The notes beneath the pieces are model-generated. The model searched no databases, was not told the DNA's origin, and worked only from the letters and a program-made list of their open reading frames with translations. A stretch of DNA of 64,000 nucleotides from Microcella putealis. GTDB taxonomy: Bacteria > Actinomycetota > Actinomycetes > Actinomycetales > Microbacteriaceae. Positions 33,392 through 41,889 of the stretch are shown piece by piece (within the stretch, counting starts at the first letter, position 1; every line of letters begins with the position of its first letter). Made by a program: the position numbers and the translations under genes. The stretch covers positions 1-64,000 of the forward strand of contig NZ_SGWW01000006.1 of the NCBI RefSeq assembly GCF_004216575.1. Reading direction: 5' to 3'.

Positions 33392-34182
33392 GCGGGCGTC
33401 GAATCGACGCCTCGGCGCGGCCGCGTGGCCACGGCCGCGATGACGCCGACCACCGCCAGCAGCCCGGTGCCCGCGAGCGCGATGATGACCGCCGGGTCGA
33501 GCGCGGCTCGGTCGACGCCGGGAGCCACGGCACAGTCGTCGGCGAGCGCATAGCTCACGTCGACGGCGTCGAACGGCTCGCCCGCGGGATACGTGCCGAA
33601 GGCGTCAGCGCCCTCCTCGGTCAACTGCGCCGGGATGCCCGTCAGGGTCACCTGCCCCGCCTGCCGTAGTGCCGCCTCGGCCGCGGCCAGATCGAGCTCG
33701 ACGAAACGCACGTCAAACGCCTCGACTTCCTCGAAGTCTTGGCGTGTGCCCGTCACATCGGCGACGAGGCTCGCGTTGCCTGGGCCCGTCACGACGATGC
33801 GAGGGTTGGCGATCAGCGTGTCGAGCACGCCATCGTGCCCCGTGAAACGCATCGCACCCGCGAACGCGATCTCGGCCTCGCCGCTCGCCTCCTCGGCCGT
33901 GCCCGCGCCGCCGGCGAAGGTGAAGACGGGGGTCTCGTAGCGCGCGCCATCGAGCGCCTCCCACTCGCCGTTCGCGATCGAGCCGCTGATGTACGCCCGG
34001 AACGACTCTTTGAAGCCCCACACGAGCTCGGCGTCGGTGATCGCGCAGGCGCCTGGCGCGTCGCCTGGCGCAACGGCCGCCGCGGCCAATGCGGCCAATC
34101 CGACGGGCGCACTACCCATCGCTCCCCCGGCGACAAGCGCGGCCGCGACGACAGCGGCCGGCGCGCGCCCGCGCATCCTCAT
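33376..34182 (-). CDS. HtaA-domain haem-binding surface protein
   Basis: A 268-aa exported protein: signal peptide (APAAVVAAALVAGGAMGSAP), one HtaA domain (LVWGFKESFRAYISGSIANGEW, FTFAGGAGTAEEASGEAEIAF, MRFTGHDGVLDTLIANPRIV) and a C-terminal membrane helix (PAVIIALAGTGLLAVVGVIA) that anchors it. HtaA binds haem at the cell surface in corynebacteria and passes it to HmuT. Pairs here with the HmuT-like gene, convergent and slightly overlapping. Its ATG overlaps the stop of the GNAT gene by ATGA, so the two are translated together. Confidence 0.85.
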   Translation of the reverse strand: MRMRGRAPAAVVAAALVAGGAMGSAPVGLAALAAAAVAPGDAPGACAITDAELVWGFKESFRAYISGSIANGEWEALDGARYETPVFTFAGGAGTAEEASGEAEIAFAGAMRFTGHDGVLDTLIANPRIVVTGPGNASLVADVTGTRQDFEEVEAFDVRFVELDLAAAEAALRQAGQVTLTGIPAQLTEEGADAFGTYPAGEPFDAVDVSYALADDCAVAPGVDRAALDPAVIIALAGTGLLAVVGVIAAVATRPRRGVDSTPAQSAP

Positions 34183-34646
34183 CGACCGGCCCGCCGCACC
34201 ATCGTGACGTGCGGAATCCCGGCCTCCATGTACTCCTCGCCCACCGGCTCGAAGCCGGCGCGGGCGTACAGCGGCTGAATGTAGCTCTGCGAGTGCAGGG
34301 CGAGCGGCTCGTCGCCGAACTGGGCGATCACGTGCTCGACGAGACGCAGCGCGAGCCCGCGGCCACGCGCATCCGCTCGCGTGACGACGCGACCGATCAG
34401 GCGGCGGGCGCCTCCGTTCGAGGGCTCCGGATGCGCGTCCTCGATCACGCGCAGGTAGCTGACGACGCCGCGATCGTCGCGCAGCCAAACGTGCTGCGTG
34501 GTCGGCTCGCGGTCGCGCTCATCGAGTTCGGCCTCATCGATCTGCTGCTCGAGGTAGAAGACCTCGGTGCGCAGGGAGGCGATCTCGAAGAACTCGTCGG
34601 CCGAAATATGACTCCATGTTTTCTGTTCGATGGAAGGTTCCGGCAC
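34179..34646 (-). CDS. GNAT family N-acetyltransferase (ElaA-like)
   Basis: A 155-aa acetyltransferase. ElaA-like features are LRTEVFYLEQQIDEAELDER, the acetyl-CoA loop RVVTRADARGRGLALRLVEH, LHSQSYIQPLYARAGFEPVG and EEYMEAGIPHVTM. The GTG at 34646 is preferred over the open frame to 34727, which would overlap the start of msrB on the other strand. Substrate unknown. Coupled by an ATGA overlap to htaA, an unusual partner. Confidence 0.85.
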   Translation of the reverse strand: MPEPSIEQKTWSHISADEFFEIASLRTEVFYLEQQIDEAELDERDREPTTQHVWLRDDRGVVSYLRVIEDAHPEPSNGGARRLIGRVVTRADARGRGLALRLVEHVIAQFGDEPLALHSQSYIQPLYARAGFEPVGEEYMEAGIPHVTMVRRAGR

Positions 34647-34704
34647 GACCCCGAGTTTAATGGGGTGATACCTGGCGCCCCACGGCGCGAGGGGGAAGGT
34701 ACCC

Positions 34705-35136
34705 ATGAGCGACCAGAGCACCCGCAAGTACGCCGTCGAGAAGACCGAAGACGAGTGGCGCGCCGAACTCGGCGAAGAGCGCTACCAGGTGCTGCGGCAG
34801 GCCGGCACCGAGCGGGCCTGGACAGGCGAACTGCTCGACGAGAGCCGATCGGGCCTGTACACCTGCGGCGCCTGCAACGCCGAACTGTTCCAGGCCGGCA
34901 CGAAGTTCGACTCGGGCTGCGGCTGGCCGAGCTTCTACGAGTCGGTGCGCCCCGACGCGGTCGAGCTGATCGAAGACACCTCGCTCGGCATGGTGCGCAC
35001 CGAGGTGCGCTGCGCGAACTGCGGCTCGCACCTCGGCCACGTGTTCCCCGACGGCTTCGGCACCCCCACCGGTGACCGATACTGCATGAACTCGCTCGCC
35101 CTCAACTTCGCGCCCGAAGAGGGCGAGCAGGCCTAG
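34705..35136 (+). CDS. msrB: Peptide methionine-(R)-S-oxide reductase
   Basis: Reduces the R-epimer of methionine sulfoxide in proteins. Length is 143 aa. Zinc cysteines are in YTCGACNAELF and RCANCGSHLGH; GCGWPSFYE is the substrate pocket; the catalytic Cys is in GDRYCMNSLALNF. Divergent from the GNAT gene and convergent with the monooxygenase gene four bases away. Confidence 0.97.
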   Translation: MSDQSTRKYAVEKTEDEWRAELGEERYQVLRQAGTERAWTGELLDESRSGLYTCGACNAELFQAGTKFDSGCGWPSFYESVRPDAVELIEDTSLGMVRTEVRCANCGSHLGHVFPDGFGTPTGDRYCMNSLALNFAPEEGEQA

Positions 35137-35140
35137 TCAC

Positions 35141-36574
35141 TCACGCGCGGGCGGCCGGCACGAGTCGGTAGCCCGCGCCTCGGTGTTCGGCGGGCAGCCG
35201 GTCGCCGCGGCCGTGCAACTTCTCGCGCAGGGTGCCCTCGTCGTACGCGTCGGGGTACAGTCCCCGCTCGCGCAGCACTGGCACGACGTGCTCGACGACG
35301 TCGGCGAACGTGCCGGGGGTGACGGCGTAGGCGAGGTTGAACCCGTCGACGTCGGTCTCGTCGACCCACTGCTCGAGCTGGTCGGCGATCTCGACGCCTG
35401 AGCCCACGATGAGCGGCCCGAGCCCGCCGATGGCGCTGTGCCGGCCGATGTCGCCGACCGTGAACTCTTGGCCGTGCTCGGCGGCGGCCGCGAAGTTCGA
35501 CACGACCGACTGAATCGCGTTGCTCGGCACATTGCCGACCGGCTCATCGAGCGGGAACTGCGACAGGTCGATGCCCATCCACCCCGACATGAACACGAGC
35601 GCACCCTCGGGGTTCGCGTACGACAGGTAGTCGCGGTACTTCGCCTGCGCCGCCTCCGGCGTCGCGTCGGTGATGATCGTCAGCAGCGTGTAGATGCGCG
35701 CGGCGTAGCGATCGCGACCGGCCGCCTCCAGCGCATCCCGGATGCGCGTCACGGTTCCGCGCAGAACCTCCTTCGTCGGCGCCGCGACAAAGATGGCTTC
35801 GGCGTTGCCCGCCGCGAACGCGACGCCGCGCGGGCTCGCCCCCGCCTGGTAGATGACGGGCGTGCGCTGCGGGCTCGGCTCAGAGATGTGAATGCCCGGC
35901 ACCGTGAAGTGCGTGCCGTGGTGCCCGATCTCGTGCACCTTCTCGGGGTCGGTGTACACGCCGCGTTCGCGATCGCGCACGACGGCGTCGTCCTCCCATG
36001 AGCCCTCCCACAGCTTGTACAGCACCTCGAGGTACTCGTCGGCATGGTCGTAACGGTCATCGTGTTCGCGCTGGTCGTCGTGGCCCATGTTGCGGGCGGC
36101 GCTCGGCAGGTAGCCGGTCACGACATTCCAGCCGACGCGGCCCTTCGTCAGGTGATCGAGCGTTGTCATGCGCCGAGCAAAGGGGTACGGATGCTCGTAC
36201 GCGGTTCCGGCCGTCACCCCGAACCCGAGATGCTCGGTCACCGCCGCCATGGCCGACACCAGCAGAATCGGATCGTTGACCGGCACCTGCGCTCCGTGCC
36301 GAATCGCGGCCTCGTTGGTGCCGCCGTACACGTCGTAGGTGCCGAGCACGTCGGCGATGAAGATGCCGTCAAACGTGCCGCGCTCAAGAAGCTGGGCGAG
36401 CTCGGTCCAGTACGACAGCTCGGTGTAGCGGTGCGACTGGTCGCTCGGGTGACGCCAGAGGCCCGACGACTGGTGGGCCACGCAGTTCATGTCGAACGCG
36501 TTGAAGCGAATGCGGCGACGTGCGCCGGTGCTGCCGGGTTCCGGGGTGGAGGCCGTGTTCGTCATGCCGGTCAT
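35141..36574 (-). CDS. NtaA/DszA-type FMN-dependent monooxygenase (LLM class)
   Basis: A 477-aa flavin-dependent oxygenase of the NtaA/SnaA/DszA family. Core features are IRFNAFDMNCVAHQSSGLWR, FDGIFIADVLGTYDVYGG, FARRMTTLDHLTKGRVGWNV, VTGYLPSAARNMG, TPVIYQAGASPRGVAFAAGN and GLGPLIVGSGVEIADQLEQW. Such enzymes oxidise organosulfur, chelator or xenobiotic substrates with reduced FMN supplied by a separate reductase. A divergent FMN reductase gene lies 150 bases away, so the two probably form one two-component oxygenase. The substrate cannot be assigned. Confidence 0.88.
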   Translation of the reverse strand: MTGMTNTASTPEPGSTGARRRIRFNAFDMNCVAHQSSGLWRHPSDQSHRYTELSYWTELAQLLERGTFDGIFIADVLGTYDVYGGTNEAAIRHGAQVPVNDPILLVSAMAAVTEHLGFGVTAGTAYEHPYPFARRMTTLDHLTKGRVGWNVVTGYLPSAARNMGHDDQREHDDRYDHADEYLEVLYKLWEGSWEDDAVVRDRERGVYTDPEKVHEIGHHGTHFTVPGIHISEPSPQRTPVIYQAGASPRGVAFAAGNAEAIFVAAPTKEVLRGTVTRIRDALEAAGRDRYAARIYTLLTIITDATPEAAQAKYRDYLSYANPEGALVFMSGWMGIDLSQFPLDEPVGNVPSNAIQSVVSNFAAAAEHGQEFTVGDIGRHSAIGGLGPLIVGSGVEIADQLEQWVDETDVDGFNLAYAVTPGTFADVVEHVVPVLRERGLYPDAYDEGTLREKLHGRGDRLPAEHRGAGYRLVPAARA

Positions 36575-36727
36575 CGTGCCGTCGGGGCGTCATCGTGCGC
36601 ATCCCTCATGTCGTTTCGTGACCGCGGGTGTCGTTCTGCGACGTCGGGCGACGCCGCGTGACCTTCCGCGACGGCGCGTGACGCGCATCCTTGAAGAGGT
36701 TCCCATCGCGCGCCTACCGTGCCGGGC

Positions 36728-37336
36728 ATGACTGCCGCCACCAGCACCGCCCCGACATCCGTGCCCGACCGCAGCGAGCCCCTCGCCGTTGTCGGTGTCT
36801 CGGGTTCGACGCATGCGCCCTCGCGCACGACCGCGCTCGTCCACCGCATCGTCGACGCCATTGCCGAGCGCACCCCTGCCACGACGCACGTCATCGAAGT
36901 CGACACGGTTGGGCCCGCGCTCGCCGCCGCGCGCAGTCGAGACAGGGTGTCCGACGCTGCCGACGAAGCCCTGACGCGCATCGAAACCGCCGAGCTGCTG
37001 GTCGTCGCCAGCCCCGTGTATCGCGCGTCGTACACGGGGCTGTTCAAGCACGTGTTCGACTTCGTCGATCAACACGCGCTGGCCGGCACCCCCGTACTGC
37101 TGGCCGCGACCGGAGGCAGCGACCGGCACGGACTCATGATCGACCACCAGTTGCGGCCACTGTTCAGCTTCTTCCAATCACTGACGTTGCCGCACGGCAT
37201 CTACGCCGCTGATCGTGACTTCACCGACTACCAGGTGAGCGCGCCCGAACTGATCGAACGCATCGACCGCACGGTGTCTCGCGCCCTTCCGCTCATCGGG
37301 CGCGGGGCGCCCGAGGTGCGCTCGGCCTACTTCTGA
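36728..37336 (+). CDS. NAD(P)H-dependent FMN reductase (MsuE/SsuE-like)
   Basis: A flavodoxin-fold reductase of about 202 aa. The flavin phosphate loop is in VVGVSGSTHAPSRTTALVHR; LLVVASPVYRASYTGLFKHV and VLLAATGGSDRHGLMIDHQL are typical of the MsuE group. The ATG at 36728 is used; a GTG three codons upstream is an alternative. Probably supplies reduced FMN to the divergent monooxygenase. Its end overlaps the convergent transporter gene by ten bases. Confidence 0.88.
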   Translation: MTAATSTAPTSVPDRSEPLAVVGVSGSTHAPSRTTALVHRIVDAIAERTPATTHVIEVDTVGPALAAARSRDRVSDAADEALTRIETAELLVVASPVYRASYTGLFKHVFDFVDQHALAGTPVLLAATGGSDRHGLMIDHQLRPLFSFFQSLTLPHGIYAADRDFTDYQVSAPELIERIDRTVSRALPLIGRGAPEVRSAYF

Positions 37337-38334
37337 TCGGCGGGCGTGTCGGGCTCGGCTGGGCCGCGGGGACCTGTTTCCCGCTGAGAATGCCCTCGCC
37401 GCCAGCCGCCGGACGAGGCCACGACAATGCCGAGTGCGGTGAGCACAACGGCGGCGACGGTCTGCGGCGCGAGCGCCGGGCCGAGGGTGGCGACCGAATC
37501 GAAGACGACCGCTCCGAGCAGCTGCCCGAGCACGAGGCACATGCCCAGCAGCAGCACGCCGATGCGGCCGACGGTCGCCGCCTGCACCGCGATGAACACG
37601 ACGCCGACGATGCCGCCCGCGTAGAGGTACAGCTCGCTCGGCGGCGCGGCGGGCAGACCGCTCACGGCGAGGTGCACGGCGGTTACCACGACGAGCCCGG
37701 CCGTGCCCACCGTGAAGTTGACGAGGGTCGCGGCGAGCGGCGAGCCGCTCACCTGGCGCACGCGGCCGTTCATCGCCTGCTGAATGCCGATGCCGAGCCC
37801 CGCCAACAGCGGCAGTACGAGGGCCAGCCACGGGATGCTCGCGGCACCGTCTCCGACAACCGCGACGCCGACCGCGACGACCGTCATGGCCGCTCCGGCC
37901 AGCCGCGCGGGCGTCGGGGGCGTCCGCCGCGCGCCCGCGAAACCCCGCGCATCCGCCACCATGCCCATCAGGGTCTGGCCCGAGACGATCGCGACCGTGA
38001 AGACGGCGACGCCAAGAATGCCGGCGACGAGGCCCTGCGACAGCACGAAGAAGGCTCCCCCGGCGCCGCCGAGCAGCATCCACCACGGCAACTCGCCCGC
38101 GCGCATGGCCGCGGGAATGCGTGCGACGGCCGCGCGCCCGCGGGCCGTGCCGAGCACGATGAGCAGCAGCACGACCCAGCCCGACGAGAACGACACGAGC
38201 GCGGCCGTGAAGCCGTCGTCGAAGCGCTGACCCAGCTCGCCGTTGATGCGCGACTGAGTCGCCACCCCGACACCCGCCGCGACCGTCGCCGCCACCGCGA
38301 CGAGGGTGCGGCCGCGACCGGCATGCGCCGTCAC
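37327..38334 (-). CDS. YdcZ/DUF606-type DMT superfamily membrane protein
   Basis: A 335-aa protein with ten predicted membrane helices in two tandem DUF606 halves (for example TLVAVAATVAAGVGVATQSR and PWLALVLPLLAGLGIGIQQA each precede an RIN/RVR-type loop: SRINGELGQRF and NGRVRQVSGS). Probable small-solute exporter, substrate unknown. Starts with GTG at 38334 that overlaps the stop of the upstream cation-transporter gene (GTGA), so the two form an operon. Confidence 0.83.
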   Translation of the reverse strand: MTAHAGRGRTLVAVAATVAAGVGVATQSRINGELGQRFDDGFTAALVSFSSGWVVLLLIVLGTARGRAAVARIPAAMRAGELPWWMLLGGAGGAFFVLSQGLVAGILGVAVFTVAIVSGQTLMGMVADARGFAGARRTPPTPARLAGAAMTVVAVGVAVVGDGAASIPWLALVLPLLAGLGIGIQQAMNGRVRQVSGSPLAATLVNFTVGTAGLVVVTAVHLAVSGLPAAPPSELYLYAGGIVGVVFIAVQAATVGRIGVLLLGMCLVLGQLLGAVVFDSVATLGPALAPQTVAAVVLTALGIVVASSGGWRRGHSQRETGPRGPAEPDTPADQK

Positions 38335-38975
38335 GAGCGGTTCTCCGGCGCCGGATGCGCGGCTCGGCTGGCGCGCGCCGCCAGCGTTTCGTCGTGGGCG
38401 GCACGCCAAATGTGTGCGGCGGCCGACGCGTTCAGCGCGAGAATCAGCACGCCCAAGATGAGGTCGGGCCAGCCGCTGACCACCAGCAGGGTGATCAGGC
38501 CCATCGCGACAATCGCCACGTTGATCACCACATCGTTGCGGGCCACGAGCCAGGCGGCGCTGACCAGGGAACCGCCGACCCTGCGGTGCCGGGCCAACAG
38601 AACGGCGCAGAGCACGTTGACGAGCGCACCACCCGAGGCCGCGATGATGAGCGGCAGGGCGGCGGGCGCTTCGGGCTCTAGCGCTTTCGTGACGGCCTGC
38701 ACGAGGGCCACGACTGACGGCACGACGATGACGATGGCGAGCAGTCGGCCGAGGCGTGCCCGGGCAAGCAGCGACCAGCCGAGCGCCACTGCGATGAGCA
38801 GGTTGATCGCCGCATCCTCGAAGAAGTCAACAGAGTCAGCGAGCAGAGACACCGAGCTGATCGCCAGCGCCACGACCAATTCAACGACGAAATAGGCGGC
38901 GTTCAGCGCGGCAACCGTGAGCACGACGCGGCGCACGGCCCGCGTAGCGTCGCTCGACGAGGTGACCATGCGCAT
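38331..38975 (-). CDS. Cation-efflux-like membrane protein (CDF superfamily)
   Basis: A 214-aa protein with six predicted membrane helices. AAYFVVELVVALAISSVSLLADSVDFFEDA corresponds to the first metal-binding helix of cation-diffusion facilitators, though the usual HxxxD is replaced by a DxxxxED-type arrangement, and there is no C-terminal cytosolic domain. NVLCAVLLARHRR and LVARNDVVINVAIVAMGL follow as helices four and five. Likely metal efflux or a related transport, with lower certainty than for a full CDF. First gene of a two-gene operon. Confidence 0.72.
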   Translation of the reverse strand: MRMVTSSSDATRAVRRVVLTVAALNAAYFVVELVVALAISSVSLLADSVDFFEDAAINLLIAVALGWSLLARARLGRLLAIVIVVPSVVALVQAVTKALEPEAPAALPLIIAASGGALVNVLCAVLLARHRRVGGSLVSAAWLVARNDVVINVAIVAMGLITLLVVSGWPDLILGVLILALNASAAAHIWRAAHDETLAARASRAAHPAPENRS

Positions 38976-39010
38976 CCTCTCGATGGCTGATCATGCGCGA
39001 ACAGAAGAAG

Positions 39011-39086
39011 TGGGGCCGCCTGTGGGAATCGAACCCACGACCTATTCATTACGAGTGAATCGCTCTGCCGACTGAGCTAAGGCGGC
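39011..39086 (-). tRNA. tRNA-Thr (anticodon CGT)
   Basis: A 76-base cloverleaf on the minus strand with acceptor GCCGCCT/AGGCGGC, D arm TAGCTCAGTCGGCAGAGC, anticodon arm ATTCA-CTCGTAA-TGAAT with CGT at 39051-39053, T arm GGGTTCGATTCCC, and an encoded CCA. The discriminator reads C by this alignment. Confidence 0.95.
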
Positions 39087-39178
39087 GTGCGTCGGGCAAG
39101 CCCGGCACGGTGCAGAAGTCTAACCCAAACCGCGCGGCGCTGACGACGCGGCGACCGCTGCTGCGGCGCCGGGGTGCG

Positions 39179-40732
39179 CTACGCGTTGCACTGCGGGTCG
39201 GTCGCCGGAACTTCGCCCGTCAGCAGGTAGCTCTCGACCGCATCGCTCACGCACGGGTCACCCTCGTCGTACGCGATGTGCCCTTCACCGTTGTAGGTCA
39301 CGAGCACCCCGCTCTCGAGCTGCTCGGCGAGCTCGATCGCCCACTCGTAGGGCGTTGCCGGGTCGCCCGTCGTGCCGACGACCAGAATCGGCGCCGCGCC
39401 CTCGCCCGACACGGGCCCCAGCGCGCCCTCGAACTGGTGGGGCCAGTTCTGGCAGAGCACGTCGCCGACCGGCGACGGCGTCGCGGTGGTCGGCGCGACC
39501 TCAAGCAGGCGCTCGTTGTGGGCGGCGAGCACGGCGGGGTCCGTCTCGACGGGGTAGTCGAGGCAGTTGATCGCGACGAACGCCTCGAACGAGTTGTCGA
39601 GGTACTCGCCGTTCTCGCGGCCGTAGTAGAAGTCGGCGAGGAAGTAGCCGGTCGTGGGGTCGCCCGCGCGCAGCTCGGCAAACATCTGCGAGAGGAAGCT
39701 CCACGACTCTTCGTCGTACAGCGCGGTCGCAATCGCCGTCGAGAGCACGGCGCCATCGAACAGCCGCCCGTCGGCGGCGGGCAGCGGCGACTCGTCGAGC
39801 CGGTCAACGAGCTGACGCACGAGGCCAGCCGCCTCGTCGACGTCGGCGGGGAACGGGCACTCGCCGAGCGCCGGGCACGCGGCGAGGTACGAACGCAGGG
39901 CCTGCTCAAAGCCGGCCTGCTGGGCGATCACAACATCGAGCACGCCGAGCGACGGGTCGGTTGCGCCGTCGAGCACGAGACGGCCAACCCGCTCGGGGAA
40001 GGCGTCGGCGTAGCGGGCACCAATCTCGGTGCCGTAGGAGTACCCGAGGTAGTGCAGCTGCTCGTCACCGAGCACCGCGCGCAACAGGTCGAGATCGCGC
40101 ACGGTCGAGTCGGTGTCGACGTGGGCGAGCAGCTCACCGGTGTTCTCGGCGCAGGCCGCGGAGAACTCTTCGGCGGCGGCCGTCACTTCGGCGATCCAGC
40201 CGGCAGTGCCGACCTCGTTCTCGGGCACCCCGAACAGGAAGGCGTCCATGTCGGCGGCGTCTTCGTAACAGGTCACCGCGCTCGACCGGCCGACCCCGCG
40301 CGGATCCCAGCCGACGACGTCGTACGCCTCGCGCAGGGCGGGCCCGACTGCAAAGTCGACGCTGTCGCGAATGAAGTCAAAACCGCTCGCACCCGGCCCA
40401 CCCGGGTTCACGAACAGCGAGCCGATGCGGTCGCCGGTGGCCGAGTAGCGCACCAGCGCCAGTTCGACGTCGTCGCCCTCGCCCGGCGCATCCCAGTCGA
40501 GGGGCGCGAGCGCGGTGGCGCACTGGGCGCCGCCCCCGCAGTCGGTCCAGCTGACGCGCTGCTCGTAGTACGGGGCGAGAGCCTCGTCGACCTGCTCGCC
40601 CGTCGGGGTCGACTGTTCACCCTGCCCGAAAAGCTCGGCGATGCCACCCGGGGTGCAGGCCCCCAACAGCAGCACCGCGGCGAGGGCAGTGGCAGGAAGC
40701 GCGAGCAGGCGGTGGCGGCGACGGCGAATCAC
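39179..40732 (-). CDS. Secreted alpha/beta hydrolase, tripeptidyl-aminopeptidase-like lipoprotein
   Basis: A 517-aa exported lipoprotein of the prolyl/tripeptidyl aminopeptidase family. Lipobox LLGAC follows a twin-arginine-like basic start (RRRRHRLLALPATALAAVLL). The hydrolase fold shows FVNPGGPGASG (oxyanion hole), WDPRGVGRSS, nucleophile in LGYSYGTEIGARYADAFP, and the C-terminal TAP-like region with TGDPATPYEWA and the catalytic His in NGEGHIAYDEGD. Starts with GTG overlapping the holB stop. Likely releases N-terminal peptides outside the cell; substrate not known. Confidence 0.9.
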   Translation of the reverse strand: MIRRRRHRLLALPATALAAVLLLGACTPGGIAELFGQGEQSTPTGEQVDEALAPYYEQRVSWTDCGGGAQCATALAPLDWDAPGEGDDVELALVRYSATGDRIGSLFVNPGGPGASGFDFIRDSVDFAVGPALREAYDVVGWDPRGVGRSSAVTCYEDAADMDAFLFGVPENEVGTAGWIAEVTAAAEEFSAACAENTGELLAHVDTDSTVRDLDLLRAVLGDEQLHYLGYSYGTEIGARYADAFPERVGRLVLDGATDPSLGVLDVVIAQQAGFEQALRSYLAACPALGECPFPADVDEAAGLVRQLVDRLDESPLPAADGRLFDGAVLSTAIATALYDEESWSFLSQMFAELRAGDPTTGYFLADFYYGRENGEYLDNSFEAFVAINCLDYPVETDPAVLAAHNERLLEVAPTTATPSPVGDVLCQNWPHQFEGALGPVSGEGAAPILVVGTTGDPATPYEWAIELAEQLESGVLVTYNGEGHIAYDEGDPCVSDAVESYLLTGEVPATDPQCNA

Positions 40733-41880
40733 GCGGGCGAGCCTAACGCCGGCACCCTGCCGCTTGCCGTGATGAGCATCGCCTCGAGCGCCATCGCCGG
40801 CGGCATGTTTCCCTCGATCCGGCGGCGGGCCGTGGCGACCGCGTCAAGAGCGGCGAGCATCTGTTCGGGCCGGGATGCTCGCGCCGTCTGCTCGAGGCGC
40901 TCCCTGATCGCCTCGTTGACGAGCTCAACCCCCGCGCCTAGCTGCAGCGTCAGCACGTCGCGATATAGAGAGGTGAGGTCGACGAGCACGCGGTCGATTC
41001 CGTCACGGACGGAGCGCGTTGCGCGCCGCTTCTGGTCTTCTTCGAGCGCCTTGATCTGAGCCCGCAACGCCGGCGGCACGGTGCCGCCGGGTTCGATGCC
41101 GAGCGAGCGCAGGGCCGCCTCGCGTTCGAGCTGGTCGCGCTCGATCGTCAGCGCCTTCGCATCGTCGGTCGCGAGCGCGACGAGTCGTTCGGCGGCGAGC
41201 ACGGCCTGGGAGACCGAGCCGACCGCGAGCGCGATCTCGAGGCTGCGCGCGCGACGCTCGCGAGCATCCTGATCGGTGGCGAGGCGGTGAGCCATGCCGA
41301 TGTGGCTTTGCGCCTCGCGAGCCGCCCGCTCGGCGAGGGGCGTCGGCACGCCGTCGCGTCGTTCGAGGAGGGCGGCAACGTCGGCGACGGTCGGCACCCG
41401 CAGGCGCACGGTACGCACCCGCGAGCGGATCGTCGGGATCAGGTCGGCCGCGTTCGGGGCGCACAGAATCCAGACGGTGCGCGGGGGCGGCTCTTCGAGC
41501 GCCTTCAGCAGCACGTTCGAGGTGCGCTCGGTCATGCGGTCGGCGTCTTCGATCACGATCACGCGGTATGCCGCGACGGACGGTGAGAACTGGCTCTGTG
41601 AGACGAGGTGACGCACCTCATCGATCGAGATGATCACGCGGTCGGTGGCGAGCACGGCGAGGTCGGGGTGGCTGCGCGCGGCGACCTGGGCGGCCGTGCG
41701 CGCGTCGTCGGCGCCGCCGAGCAGCTCTGCCGCGAACGCGTAGGCGAGATTCGAGCGGCCCGAGCCGGGCGGGCCGGTGATGAGCCACGAGTGCGTCATC
41801 GCCTCAGAGCCCTCGCGGGCCGCGTCGCGCAGGAGCGCGATGGCGTCATCCTGGCCGGTGAGCTCGTCCCAGGCGGTCAT
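40729..41880 (-). CDS. holB: DNA polymerase III subunit delta'
   Basis: Clamp-loader subunit of 383 aa. WDELTGQDDAIALLRDAAR opens the AAA+ domain; the P-loop reads GPPGSGRS with Arg in place of Lys, as expected for a subunit that does not hydrolyse ATP; VIVIEDADRMTERTSNVLLKALEEPP and LCAPNAADLIPTIRSRVRTV are the Walker B-like and SRC-like blocks. The zinc-binding four-cysteine module usual after the P-loop is absent: the segment ELLGGADDARTAAQVAARSH has no cysteines. Lies ten bases after tmk and overlaps the peptidase gene, as in the conserved topA-tmk-holB order. Confidence 0.93.
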   Translation of the reverse strand: MTAWDELTGQDDAIALLRDAAREGSEAMTHSWLITGPPGSGRSNLAYAFAAELLGGADDARTAAQVAARSHPDLAVLATDRVIISIDEVRHLVSQSQFSPSVAAYRVIVIEDADRMTERTSNVLLKALEEPPPRTVWILCAPNAADLIPTIRSRVRTVRLRVPTVADVAALLERRDGVPTPLAERAAREAQSHIGMAHRLATDQDARERRARSLEIALAVGSVSQAVLAAERLVALATDDAKALTIERDQLEREAALRSLGIEPGGTVPPALRAQIKALEEDQKRRATRSVRDGIDRVLVDLTSLYRDVLTLQLGAGVELVNEAIRERLEQTARASRPEQMLAALDAVATARRRIEGNMPPAMALEAMLITASGRVPALGSPA

Positions 41881-41889
41881 GCGGTCACC

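Noticed and set aside
36575-36727. Small gene in the intergenic region between the monooxygenase and reductase
   Set aside because: The run of ACGTCGG-like triplets gives short Arg-rich frames without ribosome sites; treated as a shared promoter region.
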